Assembly (NCBI GenBank): GCA_028015205.1
Contig: CM051514.1
Location: 40,130,150 to 40,194,149 of the forward strand
Direction of reading: 5' to 3'
Origin: Mytilisepta virgata
Taxonomy: Eukaryota > Mollusca > Bivalvia > Mytilida > Mytilidae
Length of the DNA: 64,000 nucleotides
Shown here: positions 49,283 to 61,835 of the stretch, one piece after another
Position numbering within the stretch: position 1 is the first letter of the stretch
Layout of the letters: each line of letters starts with the position of its first letter
Notes under the pieces: generated by a model
What the model saw: the letters and a program-made list of their open reading frames with translations, nothing else
Told to the model about the DNA's origin: nothing
The model's database searches: none
Translations under genes and position numbers: made by a program

Positions 49283-51695
49283 TCCGCTGGGCGCAGCTAG
49301 ATACGACCGCAGATGTCGAACCCTGAATAGTTGGGGCAATTATGAACACAACATTCAAGCTTGATACAATACTGAATCTGGATTGTGAATAAATATTTGA
49401 CACAGCATAGGTTACTGACACAGAATGAATGTTGTCTAAGAACTTAAAAATTTTTAATTTACCTATTCAAACCATATCAGTATTTTTTGTTTTTATATAT
49501 AAATCAGAAATAACCAATTTAAAATTGGGCACACATATCAATTTCTTGCTATTGCGCAATACTGTGCAATTGAAAATTTCTTCAAATATTTGACACATAA
49601 TAGGTTTCTGACACAGAATAACTGAAAACAAAGAACTTAGAATTGGTCATATGATTTCAATTTATATTCAATTTTTTGCTTCTTGTGCAATACAATATGC
49701 TGTGGAGAATTGCCCCCCCCCCCCCCAAAAAAAAAAAAAAAAAAAAATTTACCCCTTTTTTAGCTTTTGTGCAATACACTATGAAGTTGCACATTGACTC
49801 CCCCTCCCAAAAAAAAAAACAACAAAAAACAATAAAATTTATTGTAACCCCCCCTTTTTTGCTAAAAAAAATTTGAAATTTCCTTTTTAATTTATGAATT
49901 ATGAAATGAGAAAAAAATTGCCCCCTCCCCAATTTCTCATTCCCCCCCCTAAATTTTGTTTTCACCCCCCCCCCCCCCCATTTCTCTTGATACTTTGCAA
50001 CCATAACAGCCCATTTAAATACACCATAACGTATTAAAATAGAAAATGACATCATAGTCATGGATGGCAAATTTTAAATATGCATAATTTAAAAGCAGTT
50101 TAGATGAGATAAACAAAAAAGCTTCATCAGCACATATTCAAAATTTGAGATAAAAAAAAGAGTTATCCCTCTTTGTACATATTTTTATAATCATGTTGTC
50201 ATATTTGCTCTAAGTCATATTTAATTGTTAGCAGTAGTATGTATGTTAGTATCATATAATTTTAAAATTTCTGATTTGTAAGTTTATTCAATATATATGT
50301 TTGGATTGAAGTCATTGTTGGGTGTTACTGAAGTTATCCTTTAATTGTAATGTAAATAATGTAAATTGGTTTAAATTATACTGATTCTTGCTATTGCACA
50401 ATACTGTGTAATTGAAAATTTCTTGAAATATTTGACACATAATAGGTTTCTAAAACAGAATAACTGAAATAAAGAACTTAGAATTGGTCATATGATTTGA
50501 ATTTATATTCAATTTTTGAATTCTTGTGCGATACAATATGCTGTGGAGAATTGCCCCCACCCCCCAAAAAAAATAATTTACCCCTTTTTTAGCTTTAATT
50601 TTGGACCCCGATTTGGACCAACTTGAAAACTGGGCCCATAATAAAAAAACTAAGTACATGTTTAGATTCAGCATATCAAAGAACCCCAAGAATTCAATTT
50701 TTGTTAAAATCAAACTAAGTTTAATTTTGGACCCTTTGGACCTTAATGTAGACCAATTTGAAAACGGGACCAAAAATTAAGAATCTAAATGCACGGTTAG
50801 ATTCGGCATATCAAAGAACCCCAATAGTTCAATTTTCGATGAAATCAAACAAAGTTTAATTTTGGACCCCGATTTGGACCAACTTGAAAACTGGGCCCAT
50901 AATAAAAAAAACTAAGTACATGTTTAGATTCAGCATATCAAAGAACCCCAAGAATTCAATTTTTGTTAAAATCAAACTAAGTTTAATTTTGGACCCTTTG
51001 GACCTTAATGTAGACCAATTTGAAAACGGGACCAAAAATTAAGAATCTAAATGCACGGTTAGATTCGGCATATCAAAGAACCCCAATAGTTCAATTTTCG
51101 ATGAAATCAAACAAAGTTTAATTTTGGACCCTTTTGGCCCCTAATTCCTAAACTGTTGGGACCAAAACTCCAAAAATCAATCCCAACCTTCCTTTTGTGG
51201 TCATAAACCTTGTGTTTAAATTTCATAGATTTCTATTTACTTATACTAAAGTTATTGTGCAAAAACCAAGACAAATGCTTATTTGGGCCTTTTTTAGCCC
51301 CTAATTCCTAAACTGTTGGGACCAAAACTCCCAAAAACAATCCCAACCTTCCTTTTGTGGTCATAAACCTTGTGTTAAAATTTCATAGATTTCTATTTAC
51401 TTATACTAGAGTTATTGTGCGAAAACCAAGAAAAATGCTTATTGGGCCCTTTTTTGGCCCCTGATTCTTAAACTGTTGGGACCAAAACTCCCAAAATCAA
51501 TCCCAACCTTCCTTTTGTGGTCATAAACCTTGTATTTAAATTTCATAGATTTCTATTAACTTATACTAAAGTTATAGTGCGAAAACCAAATGTCTACAGA
51601 CTCCGACGGACGACGGACGACGGACGACGACGACGACGACGACGACGCCAACGTCATACCAATATACGACCGCAAAAATTTTGCGGTCGTATAAA
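49283..51695 (+). mobile_element. Pearl-like element, family D (composite, three array types)
   Basis: Seen: left end CGCTGGGCGCAGCTAGATACGACCGCAG; a ~220-bp block present at 49541-49770 and again at 50386-50600; an A-B-A-B array of ~130-bp monomers (TTTAATTTTGGACC at 50594, 50720, 50854, 50982, 51117; dimer ~261 bp); three 160-bp units (CCTAATTCCTAAACTG class at 51140, 51300, 51460); a GAC microsatellite at 51607-51648; and a perfect 29-base palindrome at 51664-51692 (arms ATACGACCGCAAAA, one central base). Long C and A homopolymers sit at 49711-49748 and 49963-49979. Left and right ends share ATACGACCGCA. Confidence 0.75.
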
Positions 51696-52129
51696 AATTG
51701 GTATCCAGGTAATCCAAAGTATATTCAGTCATTGAAGAGAGTCTCCAATTTTCAAATTATGGACAAGTTTGACGAATCAAATTGCATGTTTAACTGTAGT
51801 ATGAGATGCCCAACTGATTGGAGTTCAAAAAGACAGTGTTTAGGCTTTTTTATTATATGATGCTTGTTTGTTGTTTTAATTTATGACCCAGTGTATGTAG
51901 ATTTCCAGTGTCTTATAGCCTACTTTTTTTTCTACATTAGGTAGTCACCTACTTTCACAGGTTGATACATGTACAGCTATTTTGAATACTTCTGAAAGGT
52001 AAGCCTTGCTTACCTTAATTAATGTTGATGAAATATTGAATATGTATTATCTCTGACCTCAAATCTAAAATGAAATTGAGGTGCATTTTTCCGTGACAGT
52101 AATCTACATTCTATGGTATAAATTTTGAT

Positions 52130-52912
52130 GGTCTAGATGTGTCGTCCTCAGCACACCTTGTTTTGTAAGTATAGATCTCAAGGTGAAAAATTTAAAAAGC
52201 GAGAAAAAACTAGAAATACTGTAAGCAAAACGCAAAATGTTGGTCAGATAAAAATCTAAAATAGGAGGTGCACTATGGCATCATTTGATAAAGATTTTAG
52301 GAGAAGTTGTGGATGGCATACTGGTACCCCTATCACAAGGATTGGCAAGGTCCAAGTTTTGGTATTGAAAACCCCAAATGTTGGTCAGATCAAAATCTAA
52401 AACAGGAGGTGCACTATGGCATCATATAAAAAAGATTCTCTAATAAAAGTTTCATCAAATTCCATTCAGGGTTTTAGGAGGAGTTGCGGATGGCATACTG
52501 GAACCCCCTATCACAATGAATGGCAAAGTCCGTGTGTTGGTATGGGAAACCCCAAATGTTGGTCAGATCAAAATCTAAAATAGGAGGTGCACTACAGCAC
52601 CATATAATAAAGATCCTCTGAAAGTTTCATCAAATTCCATAGAGTGGTTTAGGAGGAGTTGCAGATGGCATCATGGTACTCCCTATCACACTGAAAGTCA
52701 AAGTCCATGTTTTTTCTATGGGAAACCCCAAAAATTGGTCTGATCAAATTCTAAAATAGGAGGTGCACAATGCCATCATGGGATGAAGATTCTCTGAAAG
52801 TTTCATCAAGTTCCATTCGGTAGTTTAGGAGGAAATGCGGATACAAAGGTCGAACGGACACAACGAATACAATATAGGCCGCTTTTTTCAAAAGCGGGGG
52901 TATAATAATATG
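52130..52912 (+). mobile_element. Pearl-like element, family E with a ~175-bp array
   Basis: Seen: units marked by AAACCCCAAATGTTGGTCAG and AAATAGGAGGTGCACTATGG, at 52231 (start diverged), 52369, 52548 and 52723 (period 175-179 bp); then GGTCGAACGGACACAACGAA and right hairpin CCGCTTTT-TTC-AAAAGCGG at 52879-52897 followed by GGGGTATAATA. Left boundary uncertain. A fragment of the same unit occurs at 56080-56260. Confidence 0.65.
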
Positions 52913-54450
52913 TAGATTCATTAATTTTTGTAACTAGAGGAAAATTCACTCTTTTGAAGAAACTGAATTGCCGAATTTGTAATTTTCTACTAATAACACC
53001 TCATAAAATATGAGTTTTTTCACACAAATTTATGGTTCAACTGCATCAGTAAAAACTGGTACCCAATTAAATATAATGATTATTCAATAAACAAAAATGT
53101 AAAGTAGCCCACATCAATAATATAAAATATGTACATGTATAAATAGCATGACATCTTCATTAACACACTGCTGATAATGATATCTATAAAACTGTACTAA
53201 GGTCTACATAGTTTTCATTCTCACTATTCTGGCTTCTCAACGGGGATGAAAAAGGCTCATTTTTCTAAATCTGTGCACATTTATACATATCATGACTCGT
53301 TTGATAAATTCTAATATCACCACACGTTGGTTAAATGTTCATGAAATTTCCCACCAAAAAATGTTTGGAAGACCTCTCGGAGCTTTACATTGTAATTAGA
53401 GAAAAAGATTCTAAAACTCTTGACACGTTATTTATGAAATTTATCGACTCTCCATAATTAAATTTTTATTTTTTAAACTGTTCGGACAAGACTTGCAGTT
53501 TAAGAATGAAAATTTAAATATTTCGAGTTGATAAATTTCATAACCAACTCGTCATCCTTGTAGAATCTATATAAAACACATTCTTTGATCATGGTGATGA
53601 AAGGCTAGAAAACTGTAATAAAAACAAGATCATCTACAATCTGATTTGTACTTTTCAGAAAGAAACCTGAGAATCCTAAGAACCTGTATTACACCAGGAT
53701 TTATCCAGAAAAAATAAAAAACTAATGTCTGAATGTGGAAGCCTTCTCCATTGCTTCTATTGGTTGTGTTCAAATTGTCTAATTAGCATGGTTTCAGGTT
53801 TTTTTCAAAGATTTTTAAGAGAATTTTCTCAAATGGTCCTAGCTTGAGTTACATGTATTAATAAATTCAAATTTGGTTCAAAATGATTTCATATGTTATG
53901 GATGAATAATTGAAAACAGGGGATTTATCAACCAATGGTAATTGCTTATATTGATCTTTGGTCCATGTGAGCTAAAAGGGTGTTTTAACTACCATTTTAT
54001 TTTTACTTTTTTTCAGACAAACAATAATATAACACCTACAACACTATAACGTTTATTTTGTACATTACTGCATGTTGTTTTTAATGTGACACAGTAAGTA
54101 CCAACAGCACATTAAACCTAAGTAGATGAATGGAATAGTACTCTAGACAAAAATCAAAGTTACATTAACAGAATTTCTGTAAGTAGAAATCTCAAAATAC
54201 ATGTGTTTCTACTTCAGATTTCAATAGTTTATAATACTATTTTTTCCTGACTAATATAAGGAAGGTGTTTCTTGTAAAGGGTCATGTCATAAAGTATAAA
54301 GCCAGTCTGGATAAAAGCATGCATTTTTTTGGACACTCAATTTCATTGTTATGCATGTTTTGCCAAATGTCTGCAGCAAAAATATTGGCTATACATATGC
54401 AAGTAACACTTTAGATTTGAATTTATCGAGTGAGAGTACACCAGATTTTC
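52913..54450. other. Unassigned AT-rich stretch
   Basis: Nothing recognised between family E and the 50-bp minisatellite. Confidence 0.5.
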
Positions 54451-55255
54451 CTTAACCACTGTTTGAAGCTGCAAGTCAGCCCATTCTTAGCACTTCCCCA
54501 AACTTAACCACCTTTTGGAACTACAACAGCCCATTCTTAGCACTTCGCCAAACATAACCACTGTTTGGAGCTACAACAGCCCGTTCTTAGCACTTCCCCA
54601 AACTTAACCACCGTTTGGAGATACAACAGCCCATTCTAAGCACTTCGTCAAACTTTACCACTGTTTGGAGCTACAACAGCCCATTCTTAGCACTTCCCCA
54701 AACTTAACCACCGTTTGGAGCTACAACAGCCCATTCTTAGCACTTCGCCAAACTTAACCACTGTTTGGAGCTACAACAGCCCATTCTTAGCACTTCGCCA
54801 AACTTAACCACTGTTTGGAGCTACAACAGCCCATTCTTAGCACTTCCCCAAACTTAACCACCGTTTGGAGCTACAACAGCCCATTCTTAGCACTTCCCCA
54901 AACTTAACCACTGTTTGGAGCTACAACAGCCCATTCTTAGCACTTCCCCAAACTTAACCACTGTTTGGAGCTACAACAGCCCATTCTTAGCACTTCCCCA
55001 AACTTAACCACCATTTTTGAGCTACAACAGCCCATTCTTAGCACTTCCCCAAACTTAACCACCGTTTGGAGCTACAACAGCCCATTCTTAGCACTTCGCC
55101 AAACTTAACCACCATTTTGAGCTACAACAGCCCATTCTTAGCACTTCGCCAAACTTAACCACTGTTTGGAGCTACAACAGCCCATTCTTAGCACTTTGCC
55201 AAACTTAACCACTGTTTTGGGCTGCAACAACCTATTCTTAGAACTACGGCAAAGT
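54451..55255. repeat. Minisatellite, 50-bp unit, about 16 copies
   Basis: Seen: unit ACCACTGTTTGGAGCTACAA CAGCCCATTCTTAGCACTTC GCCAAACTTA repeated head to tail with exact 50-bp spacing. Two variable sites mix among units: ACTGTTT or CCGTTT (and CATTTT), and CTTCCCC or CTTCGCC. The first and last units are the most diverged, typical of an array homogenised from its centre. No ORF persists. Confidence 0.9.
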
Positions 55256-55261
55256 AATGTC

Positions 55262-55463
55262 TCTTATTGTGGCAGCCACTTTTTATTGGTGGAGGAAGAC
55301 AGAGAACACGGATAGAACCATTGACCTATGAGAGGAAAACCAGTAATCCTTGTCAATTAAATTCTAAATTGAAGTGACCTCACCATGAGCTGGGTTTGAA
55401 CTAACAAACTCAGTTTTGATAGGGTATTGGATGATCTACCTAGACCACTCAGACAATGCAGTC
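55262..55463 (-). mobile_element. SINE family R copy, diverged
   Basis: Seen: GCCACTTTTTATTGGTGGAG, ACCATTGACCTATGAGAGG, CCAGTAATCCTTGTCAATTA, GGGTTTGAACTAACAAACTC and TAGACCACTCAGACAATGC, matching family R in order with many substitutions. It begins a few bases after the 50-bp minisatellite ends. Confidence 0.55.
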
Positions 55464-56029
55464 CCCTTCAGTTCTTTTACAACAATAGGTTTTCTAATTA
55501 ATTTCCCCAAATTCCCATGGCGGTAACATTGAACTACATTAGAGATATCTTTTATGAAATAGGAGCTTTGACTTCAGCAGTTGAATGTAGTATTTTTAAG
55601 AGCCCTACCATATCATGACAGTTATAAGTGGAGAATTTTTTTGTCATCTATTCAGTGATGTTGGCATATTCTCAATTTCCTGACCTATTTTTTTAGGTCA
55701 TATCCTAGCAAAATTTACAGACATTTTTACTACAATGTTTCTTTTTTCAGCCAAAGTAGTTGTCTAATCTACATGCAATCTTCTTTGTCAATGTACAACT
55801 GCTATAATTAGAATACTTCCGTATAACCCTTTTCAGGTTTCACAAATCTAAATATGAGAACTTTTAATTTCAAGAGAGTTATCTCCTCTTAATTTGGCTT
55901 TAATACAGGTTGTCAAAAATGGAAGACAATGAAAAGTAAACAGAAAATTCTTTATTAAATGAAAATATACCCAAGAAATGGATCTTGGATCAAAATTTTT
56001 TTCCCCAATTTATATTACTTTTTGATTGC

Positions 56030-56290
56030 AGGGGTCTTCCATACTCAAAGCTCACAAATGTACCAGTTTATCCTAGGTTCGCTGGTTTAGGAGGAGTTTA
56101 TTATGCAGACGGAGCATGCCTATTCCCTTACATTACCATATTATGAAGAAATGTCAAAGTCCATGTTTGTCTGTGGAAAACCCCAAATATCATTCTGATT
56201 AAAAATAAATTAGATGGTGCATAATGCCACTTTGTACTGAAGATTCTGTGAAAGTTGCACGTACATGTAATAGTTGTGAACGAACTGATG
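56030..56290 (+). mobile_element. Fragment of pearl-like family E
   Basis: Seen: GGTTTAGGAGGAGTTTATTA, AAGTCCATGTTTGTCTGTGG, AAAACCCCAAAT and TGGTGCATAATGCCA in the same order as in the family E units at 52240-52860. No array, microsatellite or terminal hairpin remains. Confidence 0.5.
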
Positions 56291-57088
56291 AACATAAAGA
56301 AATCCCCTTCACTATTTAACCCCTCCCCCCCCCCTTTGCTAAGTTTGGGATACAAAATTGGCTCTTCATTGCTTTGTACTTCCATGAAATTATATTTTCA
56401 GAGTCATACTCGTGAAAACTGAATAAGGTTTTTAAACATTGCTATAATCGTCATATAATTAACATATGAATCTTTATTTACAGTCAGTGGGTTAATATTT
56501 AATCCCTGTAGTTAACATCCCCAGCAAGGCTAATCAGTGAATCATCCTATTAAATAAAGTATAATTTTCCTGAATACATTGACTTAATTTGTTTTCACTT
56601 TATCCACTGATGTGTGTGTTATTCATTTTTAATCATTCTAATGACGTATTTTAACATCTATATTGTGTTTTTTTATTATTTTAAATAGGCTGTGTTATGT
56701 AAATTTTATGTAAAAGTAAAATGCATTTTATGAACAGAATACATGTTAAGAAATAATTATACATATACTTTCATTGTATAACTCAGAACAGATGTTTGTA
56801 TTGTGACTAGAAATTCAGATAAAACCAATCTCAAAGATGTCAAAATGGTCATATTCTGATGCACTTTCTAAAATCTTACTCGCAGTTAGAAATTTAAGTT
56901 TTAACTCTCTTTTTCGATATACTGCTCAATAAATTAAGTCAGATTGAGTAAACTCTTATCTGTGTTATTATTGTATCTAAGACATCAGCTCAGTTTGGAA
57001 AGTTCCATTAAATGTAATTTATGTTGTACAGAATACAAATAGTTATAAAAGTACTTAGTATTAAAAAATACTTTTGGCATTTTCAACT

Positions 57089-58041
57089 AGAGGCTCCCAG
57101 GAGCCTGTATTGCTCACTTGGACTATGTCCATCTGGACTGGCAGTCTGGAACATTGCTGTCAAGTTGCAATTGGCTCCTGGTTTCAAACAAGAAGATCAT
57201 TCAGTGAACTTTCCCATTCGGTCCTATTTTAAACTAAGTTCTGCACTGGCAGGCATCTTGGATGGTGGACAGGGTCATCAGATATAATTCTGAAAGGGGA
57301 CCAACTAAGGACCATTGCTGCCAAGTTTTGTGGTTTCAGACAAGAAGATCTTTAAGTAAATTTCCCATAGGGTCCTATGTTAAACTATGTTTGACTCTGG
57401 CAGCTATCCTGCATGACAAGTCGAGTCATCAGATACATTTCTGAAAGAGAACCACCTAAGGACCATTGCTGTCAAGTTTTGTTCCAATTGGCCATGTGGT
57501 TTCGGACAAGAAGATCTTTAAGTCAATTTCCCATAGGATCTTATGTAAAACTATATTCGGCTCTGGTGGCCATCTTGGATGATGGACGAGGTCATCGAAT
57601 ATAATTATGAAAGAGGACCACCTAAGGACCATTGCTGCCTAGTTTTGTTTCAATTGGCCAGGGTTAAACTAAGCCTGTCTCTTTCAGCCATCTTGGATGA
57701 TGGGCAAGGTCATCATATACATTTCTGAAAGATGACCACCTAAGGACCATTGCTGCCACGTTTAGTTCAATTGGCCAAGTGGTTTCAGACAAGAAGATCT
57801 TTAAGTAAATTTCCCATGGGGTCCTATGTTAAACTAAGTTCGGCTCTGGCAGCCATGTTGGATTATGGGCGGGGTCATCGGATGTAATTCTGAAAGAGGA
57901 CCACCTAAGGACCACTGCTGCCAAGCTATGTCCCAATTGGCCTAGTGGTTTCAGAGTAGAAGATCTTTAAAGGAAAGTTTAAGACGGACACCAAGTGATG
58001 ACAATAGCTCACATGGCCCTGTAGGCCAGGTGAGCTAAAAA
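57089..58041 (+). mobile_element. Pearl-like element, family A copy 5
   Basis: Seen: left hairpin AGGCTCC-CA-GGAGCCT (57091-57106), at least five internal units with 'ggaccattgctgccaag' and 'cccatagggtcctatg' motifs (57224, 57375, 57541, ~57660, 57827), then ACGGACACCAAGTGATGACA and right hairpin AGCTCACATGGCC / GGCCAGGTGAGCT at about 58005-58035. The ACGG microsatellite has shrunk to one unit. Small ORFs here are repeat-derived. Confidence 0.78.
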
Positions 58042-61000
58042 TTCAATCTGAATTATGAACTCAAATTTTGCTACAACTTTTTAAATGAGTCATCTCAATT
58101 TCAATGTAGTTTGATCATTAAATTTTAAACTTCAACAATTTGTTAACCTATAATTTGTCTATAAATCTACTTTTACATCAATGGAGAAATATGTCATAAA
58201 AGTAAACTACAAATAAAATGTAAATATACTTAATACAAGAATGTATTGCTCTTTGGTATCAGAATCTTTTAGTTCCATTATCTTTCTATCAAATGGGATT
58301 TTTTATTTTTGGTCATATAAACATTGTACTTTGAAATTATTTCCTTTCATTAATTTAAAAAAAATGGACCAAGTTTTGGTTAAAAAAAACTTTGACCCTG
58401 TAAACAGGGCTTAAGACCTGGTACTCAAATCTTCAACCATCCATGACCATAGCAATGTTCACTGGAAATTGACATCATTAAACAAGTAACCTTGACCTTA
58501 TATCCTACAGACTTGGATGATCTAACAATGAATGTAGTGATATATATTACCACTCAAAAGGTTTATTTACTTACATTTAAAATTTAAAAATCCTCCATTT
58601 GATGACATTGTAAATAGTATTCTCAGTAAAAACACTTCAGAATTTAGCACTATAATCCATTCACTTAAGCAGTATCCTTTCTTGATGAACAATAGGATAT
58701 ATATTGAAGTACTTCTATAAACTTCAAAAATTTAGTAAACACACAGTTAAGTGCAGTCAGCTTCTTAGTGCTGCAATCTTCACATTAATAAACTGCCTGT
58801 GTTTTAAATTGCTATTTGAATAAAAGCTCTAGATTACATTTCCTCTATATAATATATCAATCTGTATCAACTTATATACAATTCAATCCGTGTAAAATGA
58901 GTTAAAATATTTCTTTAGTTAACTTCGACAGCACACAAAGTCCAATATTAACATTTCGACTAAAGAAAATTTCAATGTGTAAACTAGACTACAGTTCAAA
59001 AAGACAATGAAAAGTGTACATTATACCACCTTGGTTTTTATATCCAGTAGAAAAAGTCAATACATCCATTCAATTAAAGGTTAAATGATTCTATTTTATA
59101 TAATGACCAATCCAGGTGAACTAAAATTGTGTTAATGTTTACATTCTCATAATCCACAATCACACAGCCAAAGCTAAGGAGCCTATTGTAGTATATATAT
59201 ATATGTGTATATAATTATGTGTGAATCAACACCCGGTTATGACCTTGACCTTTACACTTTCTCCAGATGTAATCAGTAGCTAGACTGTTATTACATGTAT
59301 ACATATGTTAACCTCAAAACCTTACAAGATTATAAACCTATTCGTAAGAAGGTTATATATTTCCTGAACATGCTATAGGCAAATTTAATATCACTCTTTA
59401 AATAGTTAGTTTTTAATTCCGATGTAGACGACTTGGTGTTTGAAAAACGTTTTTTAATATATAATATGATTATGGGGAAAATATTTCGCTATGAGTTAAA
59501 AAAGAAAAAGAAGCAAGTGTTGAGATACAAATAAAGTCTCAAACTTCTGTTGCAAGTAAACATGACCAAATTCTACAGAAAACTGGACACACAATTAACT
59601 TAACAGATTCAGACCTCCTCATATACTGCAAAATATTAACATTTTCCTCCATTTACAGTTCTTTCAAAATGGACTTACTCATAAATTCTTTTGAAAAAGG
59701 TTAATTGTCACCTCAGTTTGTCAAAGGTCTTCCTCAAGTAAAGAAATGAGGTCTGAAGGTCATATTACTATCGCCCATTAGAAACATTTAAAAAAAATTC
59801 ATAAAACCCGAAGAATCTGATTCTCCAGGAAAATGAGGTCATTTTGAAATAAGATATTGTCTTCCTTTCAAAAAAGGTGCCAAGATAAATGTTCCTTTCT
59901 TAAAAAGTCCTGAGATATAATCTCATTTAAAAAACTCTGTGTGAACACTCAAAATATACTTTTACTATAAAAATTAATTCATGTCAAACTTTAGTTACCT
60001 TTTAAATACACAAGATAATTTATTAAATATTCTCTAAGCTGATGACCCACAATTTACCATTTTAATTGAATTTAAATTTATTTCCATTATACAAATTATG
60101 TCTATTTGACAAAAAACACAAAACCAAATATCGATTTTAATATTTAAAAATATATACTTGTAACTTTATATGTAAAAATTTTTTTACAACTGATACATGT
60201 ATCATTCTTGCTACTACCTTCCTCCCAAATTTGTGGCAACTGTTTCCTTTCTGCCTCTATCTCTAAGATCAATTATTTCCACCTGTTTTAAAGTATGATC
60301 AGACAAGGTGTCATCATAACTAAACATCTGTCACAACCTGCATCAAAATCAATGTTATCAATTTTCACTAAATGTCAAACTTTCACAACAAACCAAACTG
60401 CGAAAAAAATATTGAAGTATCAGGATTTACACAACACTGGAAATAAATAGGTTAAATAATGCTGATTTGAGTTCCACATTCTTCTAATAATAACCATCAA
60501 ATTTGAAGACAAAGTTACTTTAACTGGTTGTACAATTGGATATATGTACTGGTGTATTAAACTTTCATGGGAATCATAGAAATGTTACTGATTTTTCTTG
60601 TGAGGCCCATTTTTATGAAAATTAAGGGTCCTTCAACACTGGAAATTATCAAATATTGAAAAAATAACTTTCACCAAATATAATGGCTGATTTTCTATCA
60701 ATTATTTCATGCAAGGAGAAGTAATTTTTTTAAAGGAAATATGTTCATAACTCTTTAACAACAAAACAAATTGATATCATAAAACTAGAACAGAAAATGT
60801 CTTGGTGTCAGAAAGAATTCACAGACACAGATATGGCCATGACTTAGGCTTTAATCCCTTACTAGGTTAATACAATTTAGGCCAAAATTAATAGTTTGTT
60901 TGCCCAAACCCACCCCTTCCAAGATAGTTGTGGGTAGTTAGGTAGGGAAATAATTTTTTTTTTACGTCATTTTATAACGACTGTCCACTAAAAAAATAAT

Positions 61001-61582
61001 TAAAACATAAAAAAATATTTCCTCCTCAAATGTGGCAATAAAATATGTTGGATAGCAGTGCTTTTTCTTGAGTTGGTTTGGTTAAAAAACATTTGACCTT
61101 ACGGCAAATACAGAAATTTATACCTGGATTTACTTTGCCCCTTTATTTACACAATTTAACCAACAATTCTACTTCAAAACAAAATCCCCCCCATAAGAGT
61201 GTCATTTTCATCAATTAAAAGTATTTTATACAACCAAACGCTTATTACAATATTTTTAAAGGAAAAATTTATAATTGTTTCCTCTCTGATATAAAATTAT
61301 CTGTCATGTTTCCCTGTTTATGTTGGTCTTATCCTTTTTTACATACAAATTTATGGGAGAAGTTATAATAAGTTTTTTCCTGTTACTATTGTTAGATAAA
61401 TTATGGCAGTAAAATATTATACCATATAATCGAGCACCTGCCTGGTTACGCAATGGTTTAAAGTACATCTAGTTAACAAAATTTTGTATTTTTTTATGAC
61501 CAGTTTTCCAGAACTATAGAGAATCATTTATATCTCATGAGATTTAAGACTTAGGTTACTTTGTCACAATGACTTTTAAACT
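58042..61582. other. Unassigned AT-rich stretch, one possible exon-like block
   Basis: On the minus strand 60217-60281 has an acceptor-like aaaacag and a donor-like GGAAG|gtagta around an open frame (VEIIDLRDRGRKETVATNLG). It is too short and of the wrong phase to join the 42.5 kb exon in its open frame, though it could be untranslated. Otherwise only a TA microsatellite at 59192-59215. Confidence 0.35.
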
Positions 61583-61835
61583 AGAGGCCCCTTGGAGCCT
61601 GTATTCTTCACTTGGGTTTATTTTGTTAAGGCCTCTCAAACAGGGACTTGCTTTGGTGGCCCCATGGTAAATGGATACACTTCTGACATAGGACCACCAA
61701 AGGACAATTGGTACAGAGTTTTTTTACAAACTGACTCTGTGGTTTCAGACAAGTTTTTTATAACAAAAATATGGATGGACACACAATCACAATATTATGG
61801 AACTGCTCATATGGATCTGTGTTCCAGATGATTTA
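61583..61835 (+). mobile_element. Pearl-like element, family A copy 6 (left-end fragment)
   Basis: Seen: CTAGAGGCCCCTTGGAGCCTGTA (left hairpin with one mismatched pair, 61585-61600), TTCACTTGG, then fragments of an internal unit (taggaccaccaaaggacaattgg; gtggtttcagacaag) and a short ATGGATGGACACAC tail. No right hairpin. A decayed, internally deleted copy. Confidence 0.55.

Noticed and set aside
49657..50070. 137-codon minus-strand open frame with poly-Phe and poly-Gly
   Set aside because: Driven by poly-A/poly-C homopolymers inside family D.
60217..60281. Exon-like block VEIIDLRDRGRKETVATNLG on the minus strand
   Set aside because: Leaves in phase 2, which would read into a stop in the 42.5 kb exon; kept only as a possible untranslated exon.
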